DNA of 64,000 nucleotides from Ramlibacter tataouinensis TTB310 (GTDB lineage Bacteria; Pseudomonadota; Gammaproteobacteria; Burkholderiales; Burkholderiaceae_C): the NCBI RefSeq assembly GCF_000215705.1, contig NC_015677.1:1624001-1688000 (forward strand). Direction: 5' to 3'. Below are positions 1-8,062 of the stretch, in pieces. Made by a program: the position numbers and the translations under genes. A model generated the notes under the pieces. That model saw nothing but the letters and a program-made list of their open reading frames with translations, was not told the DNA's origin and made no database searches. Each line of letters begins with the position of its first letter. Within the stretch, counting starts at the first letter, position 1.

Positions 1-371
1 TGGTGGGTGTAGGCCAGCACCGTGATCGGTTCGAAGTCGCGCAGGGGGTCGTAGGTGGAGCCGGCATGCAGCGCCGGGTTGATGACGTGCGAGGGGCTGA
101 CGGCCAGCAGTGTGTAGCCGTCGGCGGGAGCGTTCAGCACCGAGGTGGTCCCCAGCAGGCCCCCGGCACCCGGCCGGTTGTCGATGACCACGGACTGCCC
201 CAGCTCCCTGGCCATGCCGTCGCCCACCGTGCGCGCCAGCGTGTCGCCGGTGCCCCCGGCGGCCAGCGGCACCACGACCTTGACGGGCTTGGACGGATAG
301 GCCTGCGCCAGGCCCACGGCCTGGGCCGACAGCAGCAAGGCGCCGGCGATCAGCGAAACAACTCTCTTCAT
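1..371 (-). CDS. Bug/TctC-family periplasmic substrate-binding protein (partial)
   Basis: Periplasmic receptor of the tripartite tricarboxylate transporter family, the 'Bug' type that is expanded in Burkholderiales. Only the first ~123 residues are present; the gene runs off the left edge. The product starts with a Sec signal peptide of about 24 residues ending AQA, then shows the Bug N-terminal pattern PSKPVKVVVPLAAGGTGD and, further on, NRPGAGG. The ATG at 371 is preceded by AGGAGA. No transporter membrane genes lie beside it in the window and the tctCBA set at 3468 has its own receptor, so this one is probably an orphan receptor or belongs to genes further left. The ligand cannot be inferred. 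Confidence 0.85.
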   Translation of the reverse strand, partial: MKRVVSLIAGALLLSAQAVGLAQAYPSKPVKVVVPLAAGGTGDTLARTVGDGMARELGQSVVIDNRPGAGGLLGTTSVLNAPADGYTLLAVSPSHVINPALHAGSTYDPLRDFEPITVLAYTH

Positions 372-430
372 CTTGTCTCCTGTGTTCTGGCCGCCATCCT
401 AACGGGCATTGCCGGCGCTCGGCCGCCACG

Positions 431-458
431 AAAAAGCCGCCTCGGGGGCGGCTTTTTT
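431..458. terminator. Bidirectional intrinsic terminator
   Basis: Perfect 11-bp stem (AAAAAGCCGCC at 431-441, loop TCGGG, GGCGGCTTTTT at 447-457) with an A-run before and a T-run after. It lies about 20 bases beyond the stop of the small leftward gene at 478 and upstream of the Bug receptor gene, so it isolates the two leftward genes. The A/T runs on both sides mean it could work in either direction. Confidence 0.85.
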
Positions 459-477
459 CGAGGGTGGCGCAGCTGCG

Positions 478-687
478 TCAGCTCAGGCGCGGCGTCTCAC
501 TGCCGAGCCGGGGTGCTGCCACGGCAGTGGCGTTGCGCGGCGTGGTTTCGTCGTGCCTCACCGTGGAGGCGCCGGCGGCGGTCAACCGCAGCGCCTGGGG
601 CGGCACCTGCAGGCCGTACGAGGCTGCGGTGACCGCCAGGATGACCGGCAGTCGCTGCAGGATGGAAGAGGTTTTCTGTTCGTTCAT
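478..687 (-). CDS. Small hypothetical protein with one hydrophobic segment
   Basis: I do not recognise this 69-residue product. The ATG at 687 follows AGGGGA at a 4-base spacing, a better start than the in-frame ATG further upstream at 759. Residues about 9-25 (ILQRLPVILAVTAASYG) form one hydrophobic stretch that could be an uncleaved signal or single membrane anchor. The rest is polar, rich in Ala, Thr, Arg and Pro, without cysteines or a known motif. A strong terminator follows directly at 431-458, which supports a real transcription unit. In GC-rich DNA a short frame can be open by chance, so confidence is moderate. Confidence 0.5.
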   Translation of the reverse strand: MNEQKTSSILQRLPVILAVTAASYGLQVPPQALRLTAAGASTVRHDETTPRNATAVAAPRLGSETPRLS

Positions 688-840
688 GGGGTCCCCTGAA
701 TCTGTTTTGTGGAAGAGAACCCACAAGTATGCGAGCGCCGTGCGTCCATTTCGTGACACCGCGCGCCGCAGCGCGCGAATTGGGAGGCCTCCGACGCTGA
801 GCGCAGGACATTTCCCACGGGGATGTGGGGTCCCAGCCGG

Positions 841-1254
841 CTACTCGTCCAGCGAGGCGCTCCAGCGGTCGCCCCAGCCGCGCTGCGCCTGGTCGAGCTC
901 GCGGCGGCCGCGCTTGGTGGGCCGGCCGTGCTCGATGGCCAGGGCCGGTTCGCGGGCGTAGCGGCGCTGCTCGGCGGCCTGCTCGCGCGCGCGCAGGCTG
1001 TCGGCCGTTTCCTCATAGAGCTGCTGGGCCACCGGCGCCGGACCCCGCACGCTGGACAGCGCCTTGACGACCACGGTGCGCGTCACCGCTTCCCGCCGCA
1101 CGGCCACGGTATCGCCGACCTTGACCTCGCGCGCCGGCTTGGCCTCCTGCCCGTTGATCTCCACCCGGCCCTTGCCGATCTCGTCGGTGGCCAGGGTCCG
1201 CGTCTTGTAGAAACGCGCGGCCCACAGCCATTTGTCGATGCGCAGTCTGTCCAT
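841..1254 (-). CDS. hslR: Heat-shock protein 15, S4-domain RNA-binding protein
   Basis: Hsp15-type ribosome-associated protein, 137 residues (E. coli HslR has 133). The N-terminal S4 domain (about residues 3-65) begins with RIDKWLWAARFYKTRTLA and carries the G-x-V-x-I-N-G turn typical of S4 folds. The C-terminal ~50 residues are strongly basic (HGRPTKRGRRELDQ). In E. coli Hsp15 binds free 50S subunits that carry a nascent chain and helps recycle them; that role is from family knowledge. The ATG overlaps the stop of the sensor kinase gene upstream by one base (TGATG), so the gene is probably translationally coupled to the tctDE pair, an unusual partner for it. Confidence 0.9.
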   Translation of the reverse strand: MDRLRIDKWLWAARFYKTRTLATDEIGKGRVEINGQEAKPAREVKVGDTVAVRREAVTRTVVVKALSSVRGPAPVAQQLYEETADSLRAREQAAEQRRYAREPALAIEHGRPTKRGRRELDQAQRGWGDRWSASLDE

Positions 1255-2666
1255 CAGCCTCCATTGTCGGCCAGCGGCAGGCGCGCCGTGGCATCCAGTC
1301 CCTCGGTATGGCGCCGACCGCGCCGGTTTTCAAGCTCGAGCGTGCCGCCCAGCGCCGACACGATCTCGTGGCAGATGGCAAGACCCAGGCCCGAGCCGCC
1401 GTGCGCGCGGCCGGCGGCAAAGGGCTGGAACAGGCGGCCGCGCAGCTCGACGGCGATGCCCGGTCCGCTGTCCGCGACGGTGAGGGCGGCCCAGCGCCCG
1501 TCCGTCACCAGCCGCACCGACAGCCTGCCGCCAGCCGGGCCATGCCGGATCGCGTTGTGCAGCAGGTTGCGCGACAGCTCGCGCAGCATCCACTCGTGCG
1601 AGCGCACCGGCGCCGGCTGCGTGTCGATCTCGAAATCCAGGTCCTTGTCGGCCACCAGCGGGGACAGCTCGAGCGCCACCGCACGCACCACCGCGGCCCA
1701 GTCGCTGCTGCTTGCGGGCTGCTGGCGCAGCTGTTCGACTTTGGCCAGCGACAGCATCTGGTTGGCCAGCTGGGTGGCCCGGTCCACGGTGGCGTTGATC
1801 TCGGCCAGCGCATCGCGTGCGTCCATGTCGCCGCGCAGCGCCGACTGCACCTGGGTCTTGAGCACGGCCAGGGGGGTGCGCAGCTGGTGCGCGGTGTCGC
1901 GCACGAAGCGCTTCTGGTTGTCCAGCAGCTGGGCCAGGCGGGCCATCACCTGGTTGGTGGCCTCGACCAGCGGCAGCAGCTCGCGCGGCGCGTCGGGCGC
2001 GGCGATGGCCGTGAGGTCGCCCTCCGGCCGGGCCTGCAGCTGGGCCGACAGCCGCCGCACCGGCCGGGTGGCGCGCTGCACCACCACCACCGCGACCAGG
2101 GCGATCACTGCCACCAGCCCGGCCTGGCGCCACAGCGTGTCGATCAGGATCTGCCGGGCCAGGGTGCGGCGCAGCTCCAGCGTCTCGGCCACCTGCACCA
2201 CGGCCATGCCGCGGCCGCCGGCGCCGGCCACCGGCTGCAGCAGCACCGCCATCCGCACTTCGCTGCCCTCGAAGCGGTCGTCGTAGAAGTCCACCAGCGC
2301 GGCATAGGGCGGCCGCTGGGACAACTCGCCGCGCCAGAAGGGCAGGCCGGCGAAACCGGAAACCAGCTCGCCGCGCAGGTCGGAGACGCGGTAGAACAGC
2401 CGGCTGCGGTTGTCGGCCTCGAAGGCCTCCAGGGCCGAGTAGGGGACGGTGGCGCGCAGCCGGGCCTGCTCGTCGTAGCCCTGCACGTCCAGCTGCTCGC
2501 CAATCACCTTGGCCGAGGCCAGCAGCGTGCGGTCGTAGGCGGTGTTGGCGGCCGACAGCGCCGTGCCGTAGAGGCTGGCGCCATTGAGCGCGATCAGCAC
2601 CACCACCGGTACCAGGATGCCCAGCAGCAGGTAGCGGCGCAGCGAGACCGCCCGGTGCCCGTTCAT
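1254..2666 (-). CDS. tctE: TctE-like sensor histidine kinase
   Basis: Membrane sensor kinase of 470 residues, the partner of the response regulator encoded just before it. A transmembrane helix at about residues 11-30 and a second at about 177-196 enclose a ~145-residue periplasmic sensor region. Then come a HAMP-like linker, the dimerisation/phosphoacceptor box DTAHQLRTPLAVLK with phospho-accepting His260, and an ATPase domain with N box (LSRNLLHNAIRHGP), G1 (VADSGPGI) and G2 (GSGLGLAI). The start at 2666 overlaps the regulator stop (ATGA). The divergent tctCBA operon points to the TctDE family, which senses tri- or dicarboxylates and induces their uptake; the exact ligand is inferred only. 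Confidence 0.88.
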   Translation of the reverse strand: MNGHRAVSLRRYLLLGILVPVVVLIALNGASLYGTALSAANTAYDRTLLASAKVIGEQLDVQGYDEQARLRATVPYSALEAFEADNRSRLFYRVSDLRGELVSGFAGLPFWRGELSQRPPYAALVDFYDDRFEGSEVRMAVLLQPVAGAGGRGMAVVQVAETLELRRTLARQILIDTLWRQAGLVAVIALVAVVVVQRATRPVRRLSAQLQARPEGDLTAIAAPDAPRELLPLVEATNQVMARLAQLLDNQKRFVRDTAHQLRTPLAVLKTQVQSALRGDMDARDALAEINATVDRATQLANQMLSLAKVEQLRQQPASSSDWAAVVRAVALELSPLVADKDLDFEIDTQPAPVRSHEWMLRELSRNLLHNAIRHGPAGGRLSVRLVTDGRWAALTVADSGPGIAVELRGRLFQPFAAGRAHGGSGLGLAICHEIVSALGGTLELENRRGRRHTEGLDATARLPLADNGG

Positions 2667-3340
2667 GCGGCCTTCAGCAGGTAGCCCAGCCCGCGCAGGG
2701 TCATCAGGGTGACGCCGGTATCCGCCAGCTTCTTGCGCAGCCGGTACACCACCACCTCGATGGCCTCGGGCTGCACGTCCGGCTCGCCGGGGAACACCAG
2801 CTCGAACAGCCGCTCCTTGGACACCGCGTGGCCGGGCCGCGCGCCCAGCGCCTGCAGCAGCGCCGCCTCGCGCGGCGTGAGCTCCAGCACCTGGCCGTGC
2901 CGGTAGAAGGCGCCGCTCTCCCGGTCGTAGCGCAGCGCGCCGATGTGCAAGGCGGGGGCGGGCGGTTCGGCTTGCGAGCCCGGGTGGCGGCGCAGCAGGG
3001 CGCGCAGCCGCGCTTCCAGCTCGTCCAGGTCGAAGGGCTTGGGCAGGTAGTCGTCGGCGCCGGCGTTCAGGCCCAGCACGCGGTCGCCCACGGTGCCGCG
3101 GGCCGTCAGGATCAGCACCGGCGCCGCCAGGCCGGCTCCGCGGGCATGCTCGAGCACCTGCAGGCCGTCCAGGCCGGGAAGGCTGAGGTCCAGCACGACC
3201 ACGTCGGGCGGCGCGGCCTGCCACAGCGCCAGCGCGCGCGGCCCGTCCGCGCAGGCCGTCACGGCCATGCCCCGGCGGGCCAGCGCCCGCTCCAGCGTGC
3301 GCCGCATCGGCGCGTCGTCTTCCACCAGCAGCAGTTTCAT
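2663..3340 (-). CDS. tctD: TctD-like OmpR-family response regulator
   Basis: Response regulator of 225 residues with an N-terminal receiver domain (acidic pair E7/D8-D9, phospho-acceptor D51 in VVVLDLSLPGLDG, conserved K101 in YLPKPFD) and a C-terminal winged-helix DNA-binding domain of the OmpR/PhoB class (LTPREAALLQAL ... VYRLRKKL ... LRGLGYLL). I chose the ATG at 3340 because it gives the canonical receiver start MKLLLVEDD; longer in-frame starts only add sequence from the intergenic region. It is transcribed away from tctC with 127 bases between, the usual arrangement for TctD controlling the tctCBA operon. It overlaps the kinase gene by 4 bases. Confidence 0.9.
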   Translation of the reverse strand: MKLLLVEDDAPMRRTLERALARRGMAVTACADGPRALALWQAAPPDVVVLDLSLPGLDGLQVLEHARGAGLAAPVLILTARGTVGDRVLGLNAGADDYLPKPFDLDELEARLRALLRRHPGSQAEPPAPALHIGALRYDRESGAFYRHGQVLELTPREAALLQALGARPGHAVSKERLFELVFPGEPDVQPEAIEVVVYRLRKKLADTGVTLMTLRGLGYLLKAA

Positions 3341-3467
3341 TCGCGGCCGTGAGGTTAGCCGGTCCGTGGCCGCCCGCATCCTTCGGTAGTTTCCCCAATG
3401 CGGCAGGACAGCCGAATGACAGGTGGACGGCGCATCATGGGCGCCGACCCCATTCCAAGGAGACACC
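3341..3467. promoter_or_regulatory. Divergent tctD/tctC intergenic control region
   Basis: Non-coding 127 bases between the start of tctD (leftward) and tctC (rightward), expected to hold both promoters and the TctD binding sites. I could not identify a convincing -35/-10 pair or a clear direct repeat. The only distinct element is the ribosome-binding site AAGGAGA at 3457-3463, five bases from the tctC ATG. This same AAGGAGAC context precedes several genes in the window. Confidence 0.45.
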
Positions 3468-4427
3468 ATGCGCCGCGATACCTTCCTCAAGACCCTTGCT
3501 GCCCTGGCGGCGGCCGGTGCGTTGCCGCTGCCGGCACGCGCGGCGGCCAACGTGAAGATGATGATCCCCGCCAACCCGGGCGGCGGCTGGGACATCACCG
3601 GCCGGGCGCTGGGCAAGGCGCTGCAGGAAGCCAAGGTCGCCGACAACGTCAGCTACGACAACAAGGGCGGCGCTGCGGGCGCGCTGGGCCTGGCCCAGTT
3701 CGTCAACGCCAGCAAGGGCGATCCGAACGCCATGATGGTGATGGGCGCGGTGATGCTGGGCGGCATCATCACCGGCAAGCCGCCGGTCAGCCTGACCCAG
3801 GCCACGCCGATCGCGCGGCTGACCAGCGAGTACAACGTGTTCGTGCTGCCGGCCAATTCGCCGTTCAAGACCATGGCGGACGTGGTCAACCAGCTCAAGA
3901 AGGATCCCGGCAGCGTCAAGTGGGGCGGCGGCTCGCGCGGCTCCACCGAGCACATCGCCGCGGCGATGATCGCGCGCGACGTGGGCGTCGACCCGGCCAA
4001 GATCAACTACGTCGCCTTCCGCGGCGGCGGCGAGGCCACGGCGGCCATCCTGGGCGGCAACGTCACGGTGGGCGGCAGCGGCTACAGCGAGTTCGCCGAG
4101 TTCATCGCCGCCGGCAAGATGCGCCCCATCGGGGTCACCTCGGGCACGCGGCTGAAGGGCATCGACGTGCCCACGCTCAAGGAGCAGGGCATCAACGTCG
4201 AGATCGGCAACTGGCGCGGCGTGTACGGCGCGCCCGGCATCAACGACGCCCAGCGCAAGCAGCTCACCGACATGGTGCTGGCCGCGCTCAAGACCAAGTC
4301 CTGGCAGGAGTCGCTGGAGAAGAACAACTGGACGCCGGCCGTGCTGGCCGGCCCGGCTTTCGGGAAGTTCGTCGACGACGAGTTCGCCAGCCTGCGCGCC
4401 ACCATGGTCAAGTCAGGCATGGTGTGA
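3468..4427 (+). CDS. tctC: Tripartite tricarboxylate transporter receptor TctC
   Basis: Periplasmic receptor of 319 residues. It has a signal peptide of about 26 residues (MRRDTFLKTLAALAAAG core, ending ARAA), followed by a two-lobed TctC domain over the rest of the chain. The family ligand loops are visible: NPGGGWDITGR near the N-terminus and GGGSRGSTEHI in the middle. The start at 3468 follows AAGGAGA. It is the first gene of a tight tctC-tctB-tctA operon (overlaps of 4 and 1 bases), the textbook order of a complete TTT importer. It closely resembles the TctC of citrate or tricarballylate systems rather than the orphan Bug proteins, because it has its own membrane genes and the TctDE regulator. 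Confidence 0.92.
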   Translation: MRRDTFLKTLAALAAAGALPLPARAAANVKMMIPANPGGGWDITGRALGKALQEAKVADNVSYDNKGGAAGALGLAQFVNASKGDPNAMMVMGAVMLGGIITGKPPVSLTQATPIARLTSEYNVFVLPANSPFKTMADVVNQLKKDPGSVKWGGGSRGSTEHIAAAMIARDVGVDPAKINYVAFRGGGEATAAILGGNVTVGGSGYSEFAEFIAAGKMRPIGVTSGTRLKGIDVPTLKEQGINVEIGNWRGVYGAPGINDAQRKQLTDMVLAALKTKSWQESLEKNNWTPAVLAGPAFGKFVDDEFASLRATMVKSGMV

Positions 4428-4927
4428 GCGGCGGCAGCAAGGCGGTGCAGAGCGCCGTCGGCGCCGGCGTGCTGCTCCTGGGCCTGGCGCTGGCGGCGGG
4501 GGCCCTGCAGATCCCGGCGGCCGCCGGCTATGGCGGCGTCGGCCCCAACTTCCTGCCCTGGGTGGTGTCGGTGGCACTGGCCGTGTGCGGCGTGGCCATC
4601 GTCCGCGAAGCGCGCACCGGCGGCTTCCGGAACATGGATCCGCCGTCCGGCGCGGCCCGGGCCTGGTGGCCGGGCTTCGCCTGGGTCTCGGCCGGGTTGC
4701 TGGCCAATGCCGCGCTGATCACCACCATCGGCTTCCTGCTCAGCTGCACGCTGTGCTACCTGCTGGCGGTGCAGGGTTTGCGCCGCGCGGCCGGCCAGCC
4801 GATCGGCCCGCGCACGCTGGTCATTGACGCCATCACCGGCGCGGCCATCTCGGCGCCGGTGTACTGGCTGTTCACCAAGTTCCTGGCCATCAACCTGCCG
4901 GGCCTGACGTCCACGGGCTGGATCTGA
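4424..4927 (+). CDS. tctB: Tripartite tricarboxylate transporter small membrane subunit TctB
   Basis: Small integral membrane subunit (167 residues, DUF1468/TctB family) with about four hydrophobic helices (around residues 10-28, 38-56, 78-105 and 135-160). In the family it forms the inner-membrane complex with TctA. The start is a GTG at 4424 that overlaps the tctC stop in a GTGA tetranucleotide, the coupling seen through this operon; an upstream ATG in the same frame would lie inside tctC. The C-terminal end [15 protein letters not shown] is the conserved TctB motif region. The stop overlaps the tctA ATG by one base. Confidence 0.9.
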   Translation: MSGGSKAVQSAVGAGVLLLGLALAAGALQIPAAAGYGGVGPNFLPWVVSVALAVCGVAIVREARTGGFRNMDPPSGAARAWWPGFAWVSAGLLANAALITTIGFLLSCTLCYLLAVQGLRRAAGQPIGPRTLVIDAITGAAISAPVYWLFTKFLAINLPGLTSTGWI

Positions 4928-6438
4928 TGGACATCCTCGACGCGCTGCTGCAGGGCTTCGCCACCGCCATCAGCCCGGCCAACCTGCTGTGGGCGCTGGT
5001 CGGCTGCGCCCTGGGCACGGCGGTGGGCGTGCTGCCCGGCATCGGGCCGGCGGTCGCGGTGGCCATGCTGCTGCCCATCACCGGGCAGGTCGAGGTCACG
5101 GCCTCGATGATCTTCTTCGCCGGCATCTACTACGGCGCGATGTACGGCGGCTCGACCACATCGATCCTGCTGAACACCCCCGGCGAGACCGCCACCATGG
5201 TCACGGCCATGGAAGGCAACAAGATGGCCAAGAGCGGCCGCGCCGGCGCGGCGCTGGCGACGGCGGCCATCGGCTCCTTCGTGGCCGGCACCATCGCCAC
5301 GGTGGTGGTCACGCTGTTCGCGCCCTATGTCGCCGAGTTCGCGGTCCGGCTCGGGCCGCCCGAGTACTTCATGCTGATGGTGCTGGCCTTCACCACCGTC
5401 AGCGCGGTGCTGGGCAAGAGCACGCTGCGCGGCCTGACGGCGCTGTTCCTCGGGCTGGCGATCGGCTGCATCGGCCTGGACCAGATCTCGGGCCAGCCCC
5501 GCTACACGCTGGGTGTGGCCGAGCTGCTGGACGGCATCGAGATCGTGCTGGTGGCCGTGGGCCTGTTCGCGGTGGCGGAGGTGCTGTACGCCGCCATGTA
5601 CGAAGGCCGGGTGAGCGAGACACGCAACCCCATGAGCAAGGTGTACATGACGGGCCGGGACTGGCGCCGCTCCATCCCGGCCTGGCTGCGCGGCACCGCC
5701 ATCGGCGCGCCCTTCGGCTGCATCCCCGCCGGCGGGACCGAGATCCCCACCTTCCTGAGCTACGCCACCGAGAAGAAGCTGGCCAAGGGCGAGAACCTGG
5801 CCGAGTTCGGCGGCAAGGGCGCGATCGAAGGGGTGGCCGGGCCCGAGGCGGCCAACAACGCCAGCGTGACCGCGGCGCTGATCCCCCTGCTGACCCTGGG
5901 CATCCCCACGTCCAACACCACGGCCATCCTGCTGGGCGCCTTCCAGAACTACGGCATCCAGCCCGGGCCGCAGCTGTTCACCAGCTCGGCGGCGCTGGTC
6001 TGGGCGCTGATCGCCTCGCTCTACATCGGCAATGTGATGCTGCTGGTGCTGAACCTGCCGATGGTGCGGCTGTGGGTGCAGTTGCTGAAGATCCCCAAGC
6101 CCCAGCTGTATGCCGGCATCCTGATCTTCGCCACGGTGGGCGCCTACGGCATGCGCCAGAGCGCGTTCGACCTGGTGCTGCTGTGGGGCATCGGCCTGCT
6201 GGGCGTGGTGATGCGGCGCTTCGATTTCCCCACGGCGCCGGTGGTGGTGGGCATGATCCTGGGCCCGCTGGCCGAGGCGCAGCTGCGCAACGCGGTGTCC
6301 ATCGGCGAGGGCAGCTTCGCCGTGTTCCTGCAGCGCCCCATGTCCCTGGCGCTGCTGCTGGCGGTGGTGGCGGTGCTGGTGCTGCCCCGGCTGCTGGCCC
6401 GGCGGAGCGCCCGGCGGGCGGTCGCGCCGGGCGCCTGA
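4927..6438 (+). CDS. tctA: Tripartite tricarboxylate transporter large membrane subunit TctA
   Basis: Large membrane subunit of 503 residues, the usual TctA length, with about 11-12 hydrophobic helices spread over the chain. Two Gly-rich family motifs are visible: [17 protein letters not shown] near residue 40 and the second-half repeat [17 protein letters not shown] near residue 325. Known function of the family: sodium- or proton-coupled translocation of the carboxylate delivered by TctC. It begins on the TGATG overlap with tctB and ends five bases before the convergent phosphodiesterase gene, leaving no room for a long terminator. Confidence 0.93.
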   Translation: MDILDALLQGFATAISPANLLWALVGCALGTAVGVLPGIGPAVAVAMLLPITGQVEVTASMIFFAGIYYGAMYGGSTTSILLNTPGETATMVTAMEGNKMAKSGRAGAALATAAIGSFVAGTIATVVVTLFAPYVAEFAVRLGPPEYFMLMVLAFTTVSAVLGKSTLRGLTALFLGLAIGCIGLDQISGQPRYTLGVAELLDGIEIVLVAVGLFAVAEVLYAAMYEGRVSETRNPMSKVYMTGRDWRRSIPAWLRGTAIGAPFGCIPAGGTEIPTFLSYATEKKLAKGENLAEFGGKGAIEGVAGPEAANNASVTAALIPLLTLGIPTSNTTAILLGAFQNYGIQPGPQLFTSSAALVWALIASLYIGNVMLLVLNLPMVRLWVQLLKIPKPQLYAGILIFATVGAYGMRQSAFDLVLLWGIGLLGVVMRRFDFPTAPVVVGMILGPLAEAQLRNAVSIGEGSFAVFLQRPMSLALLLAVVAVLVLPRLLARRSARRAVAPGA

Positions 6439-6442
6439 GGAC

Positions 6443-7684
6443 TCAGCGGATCCCGGCGCAGTTGGCGTAGAAGGTGGTGGTGGCGGGCCAGTCGGAGAAC
6501 ACGCCCAGCACGCCGACCTGCTTGGCGAGCACGTCCAGCACCTGCATCATGTCGCCTTCGCGGCGGATGGCCGGATCGACGCTCTGGTAGTAGGAGCCGT
6601 TGTTGCCGTCGGCCAGGATGCCCGAGCGCTCCAGGCTCCAGGTGATGATGTCCAGGCCGGCGGTCTTGGCATTGCGCGCGTACTGCGAGGGCACGATGTT
6701 GCCGGCGGCGTCGGTGGTGAGCAGGGCGAAGATCGGCGGCGCGACGATCTGGATGCCCTGCATCTTGTACGAGGCCAGCTCCGCGTAGCCGGGCAGGTCG
6801 GCCACGGTGTTGGCGTCGTCCAGGTACACCGCCTGCTTGCCGTAGGCCGGCTCGCTGCGCACCCAGTACAGCACGTCGTCCTTGCTGAACGACTGCGGCC
6901 AGACGCGGCGCGGCGGCACGCCGGCCTGCTTGTACTCGTCGATCATCTTCTGCGCGTAGGCCTCCTGGGAGAAGCCGTCGAAGGGCATGGTCACGCTCGC
7001 GTTCTTGAGTTCCGGCGTCATCTTCACGCCCAGCTTCTTGAACAGCTCGATGCTCTCCCTGTGCGTGAGCAGGGTGCCGCTGGTGGGGCCGGAATACAGG
7101 TCGGTGCGCCAGTTGGCCGTGCCGGCCATGTACTCGGCCACGGTGCGGGCGCGCGGGTTGAAGGCGTCCATCTTGCCGCGCAGGGTCTTGAACTCGGCCA
7201 GGGTCACCTCGCTGGTGCGGCATTCGGCGCTGGCCGGCCTGACCAGCGTGCCGGCGGCATCGAAGACCGCGGGCGTGAACGGCTTGACGCACTTGGACGC
7301 CAGCGGCGTGGCCAGGATGTTGGTGGTGGTGTGCAGGTCGTTCTGGGCATGCCGGCACACCAGCTCCTTGTCCTTGGTGAAGGTCACGTCGCACTCGACG
7401 ATGCCGGCCCCCATGCGCGCGGCCGCCTCGTAGCTTTCCTTGGTGTGCTCGGGGAATTGCAGCGGCGCACCCCGGTGGCCGATCGAGAAGTCGCTGCTGC
7501 GCCAGCGGTCGCGCTTGGCGGCGCAGGCCTGCAGCTCCGACTTGAGGGCACCCGGCTTCATGTCCTCGACCAGGAAGAACGGGCGCGGGCCCATCTGGAC
7601 GCTGGCGGGCTCGTCGGCCAGGCCCAGGCCCGGCAGCAGGCCGGCGAGGCCGGCCAGGGTGAAGCTGAGAAAACGGTGGCGCAT
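6443..7684 (-). CDS. glpQ: Periplasmic glycerophosphodiester phosphodiesterase
   Basis: GDPD-family enzyme of 413 residues that hydrolyses glycerophosphodiesters from phospholipid turnover to glycerol-3-phosphate and an alcohol. A signal peptide covers residues 1-23 ([19 protein letters not shown], cut after LADE or GLA). The catalytic set of the family is intact: H70 in IGHRGA, E97 and D99 in IVECDVTF, and H112 in CRHAQNDL. It is longer than E. coli GlpQ (358) because of extra segments in the first half. The ATG at 7684 was chosen because it gives the signal peptide; longer frames upstream have no ribosome-binding site. It is convergent with tctA and shares no operon with a G3P transporter here. 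Confidence 0.88.
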   Translation of the reverse strand: MRHRFLSFTLAGLAGLLPGLGLADEPASVQMGPRPFFLVEDMKPGALKSELQACAAKRDRWRSSDFSIGHRGAPLQFPEHTKESYEAAARMGAGIVECDVTFTKDKELVCRHAQNDLHTTTNILATPLASKCVKPFTPAVFDAAGTLVRPASAECRTSEVTLAEFKTLRGKMDAFNPRARTVAEYMAGTANWRTDLYSGPTSGTLLTHRESIELFKKLGVKMTPELKNASVTMPFDGFSQEAYAQKMIDEYKQAGVPPRRVWPQSFSKDDVLYWVRSEPAYGKQAVYLDDANTVADLPGYAELASYKMQGIQIVAPPIFALLTTDAAGNIVPSQYARNAKTAGLDIITWSLERSGILADGNNGSYYQSVDPAIRREGDMMQVLDVLAKQVGVLGVFSDWPATTTFYANCAGIR

Positions 7685-8062
7685 GGAGTCTCCTTGGGTG
7701 GGGGATGCCGCGGCCACGATACGCCACGGCGCCACGCATCGGAAGCGCGGCCGTGTCAATCTAGCCGGCGGCGATGACGCCATCGTGACTCGGGCGGACC
7801 TGCCGCTCGCTGCTTGGCAGCCGTGGCGGCGCTGCGGATCCGTCGTCGCGGGGAACCGCTGAGTCGATGTCCGCCGACATGCGAATGCCTTCTTGCTGAC
7901 GACAGTCTTCCGTGCTGCCCGATGGCTTCGTGGCGCAGCCCATCCACCATGCTTTGACATGCTGAGCCTTGCGCCGTCCGCGCTGTCGGGCGTTGCCGGC
8001 GCGCAGCGTGTGTCGATCCACCCTGCGGTCTGTTGCCGACCCGCCATGAAGGAGATGTCCCC
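7685..8062. other. 378-base intergenic region, divergent glpQ / glycine-rich gene
   Basis: No convincing coding frame. It must contain promoters for both flanking genes. TTGACA at 7954-7959 is a perfect -35 hexamer for the rightward gene, but I see no good -10 at 16-18 bases. The only firm element is the ribosome-binding site AAGGAGA at 8049-8055, eight bases from the ATG at 8063. Confidence 0.5.

Noticed and set aside
1..371. Partial Bug receptor as part of the tctCBA system
   Set aside because: It lies beyond a terminator and two other genes, and tctC at 3468 already supplies the receptor.
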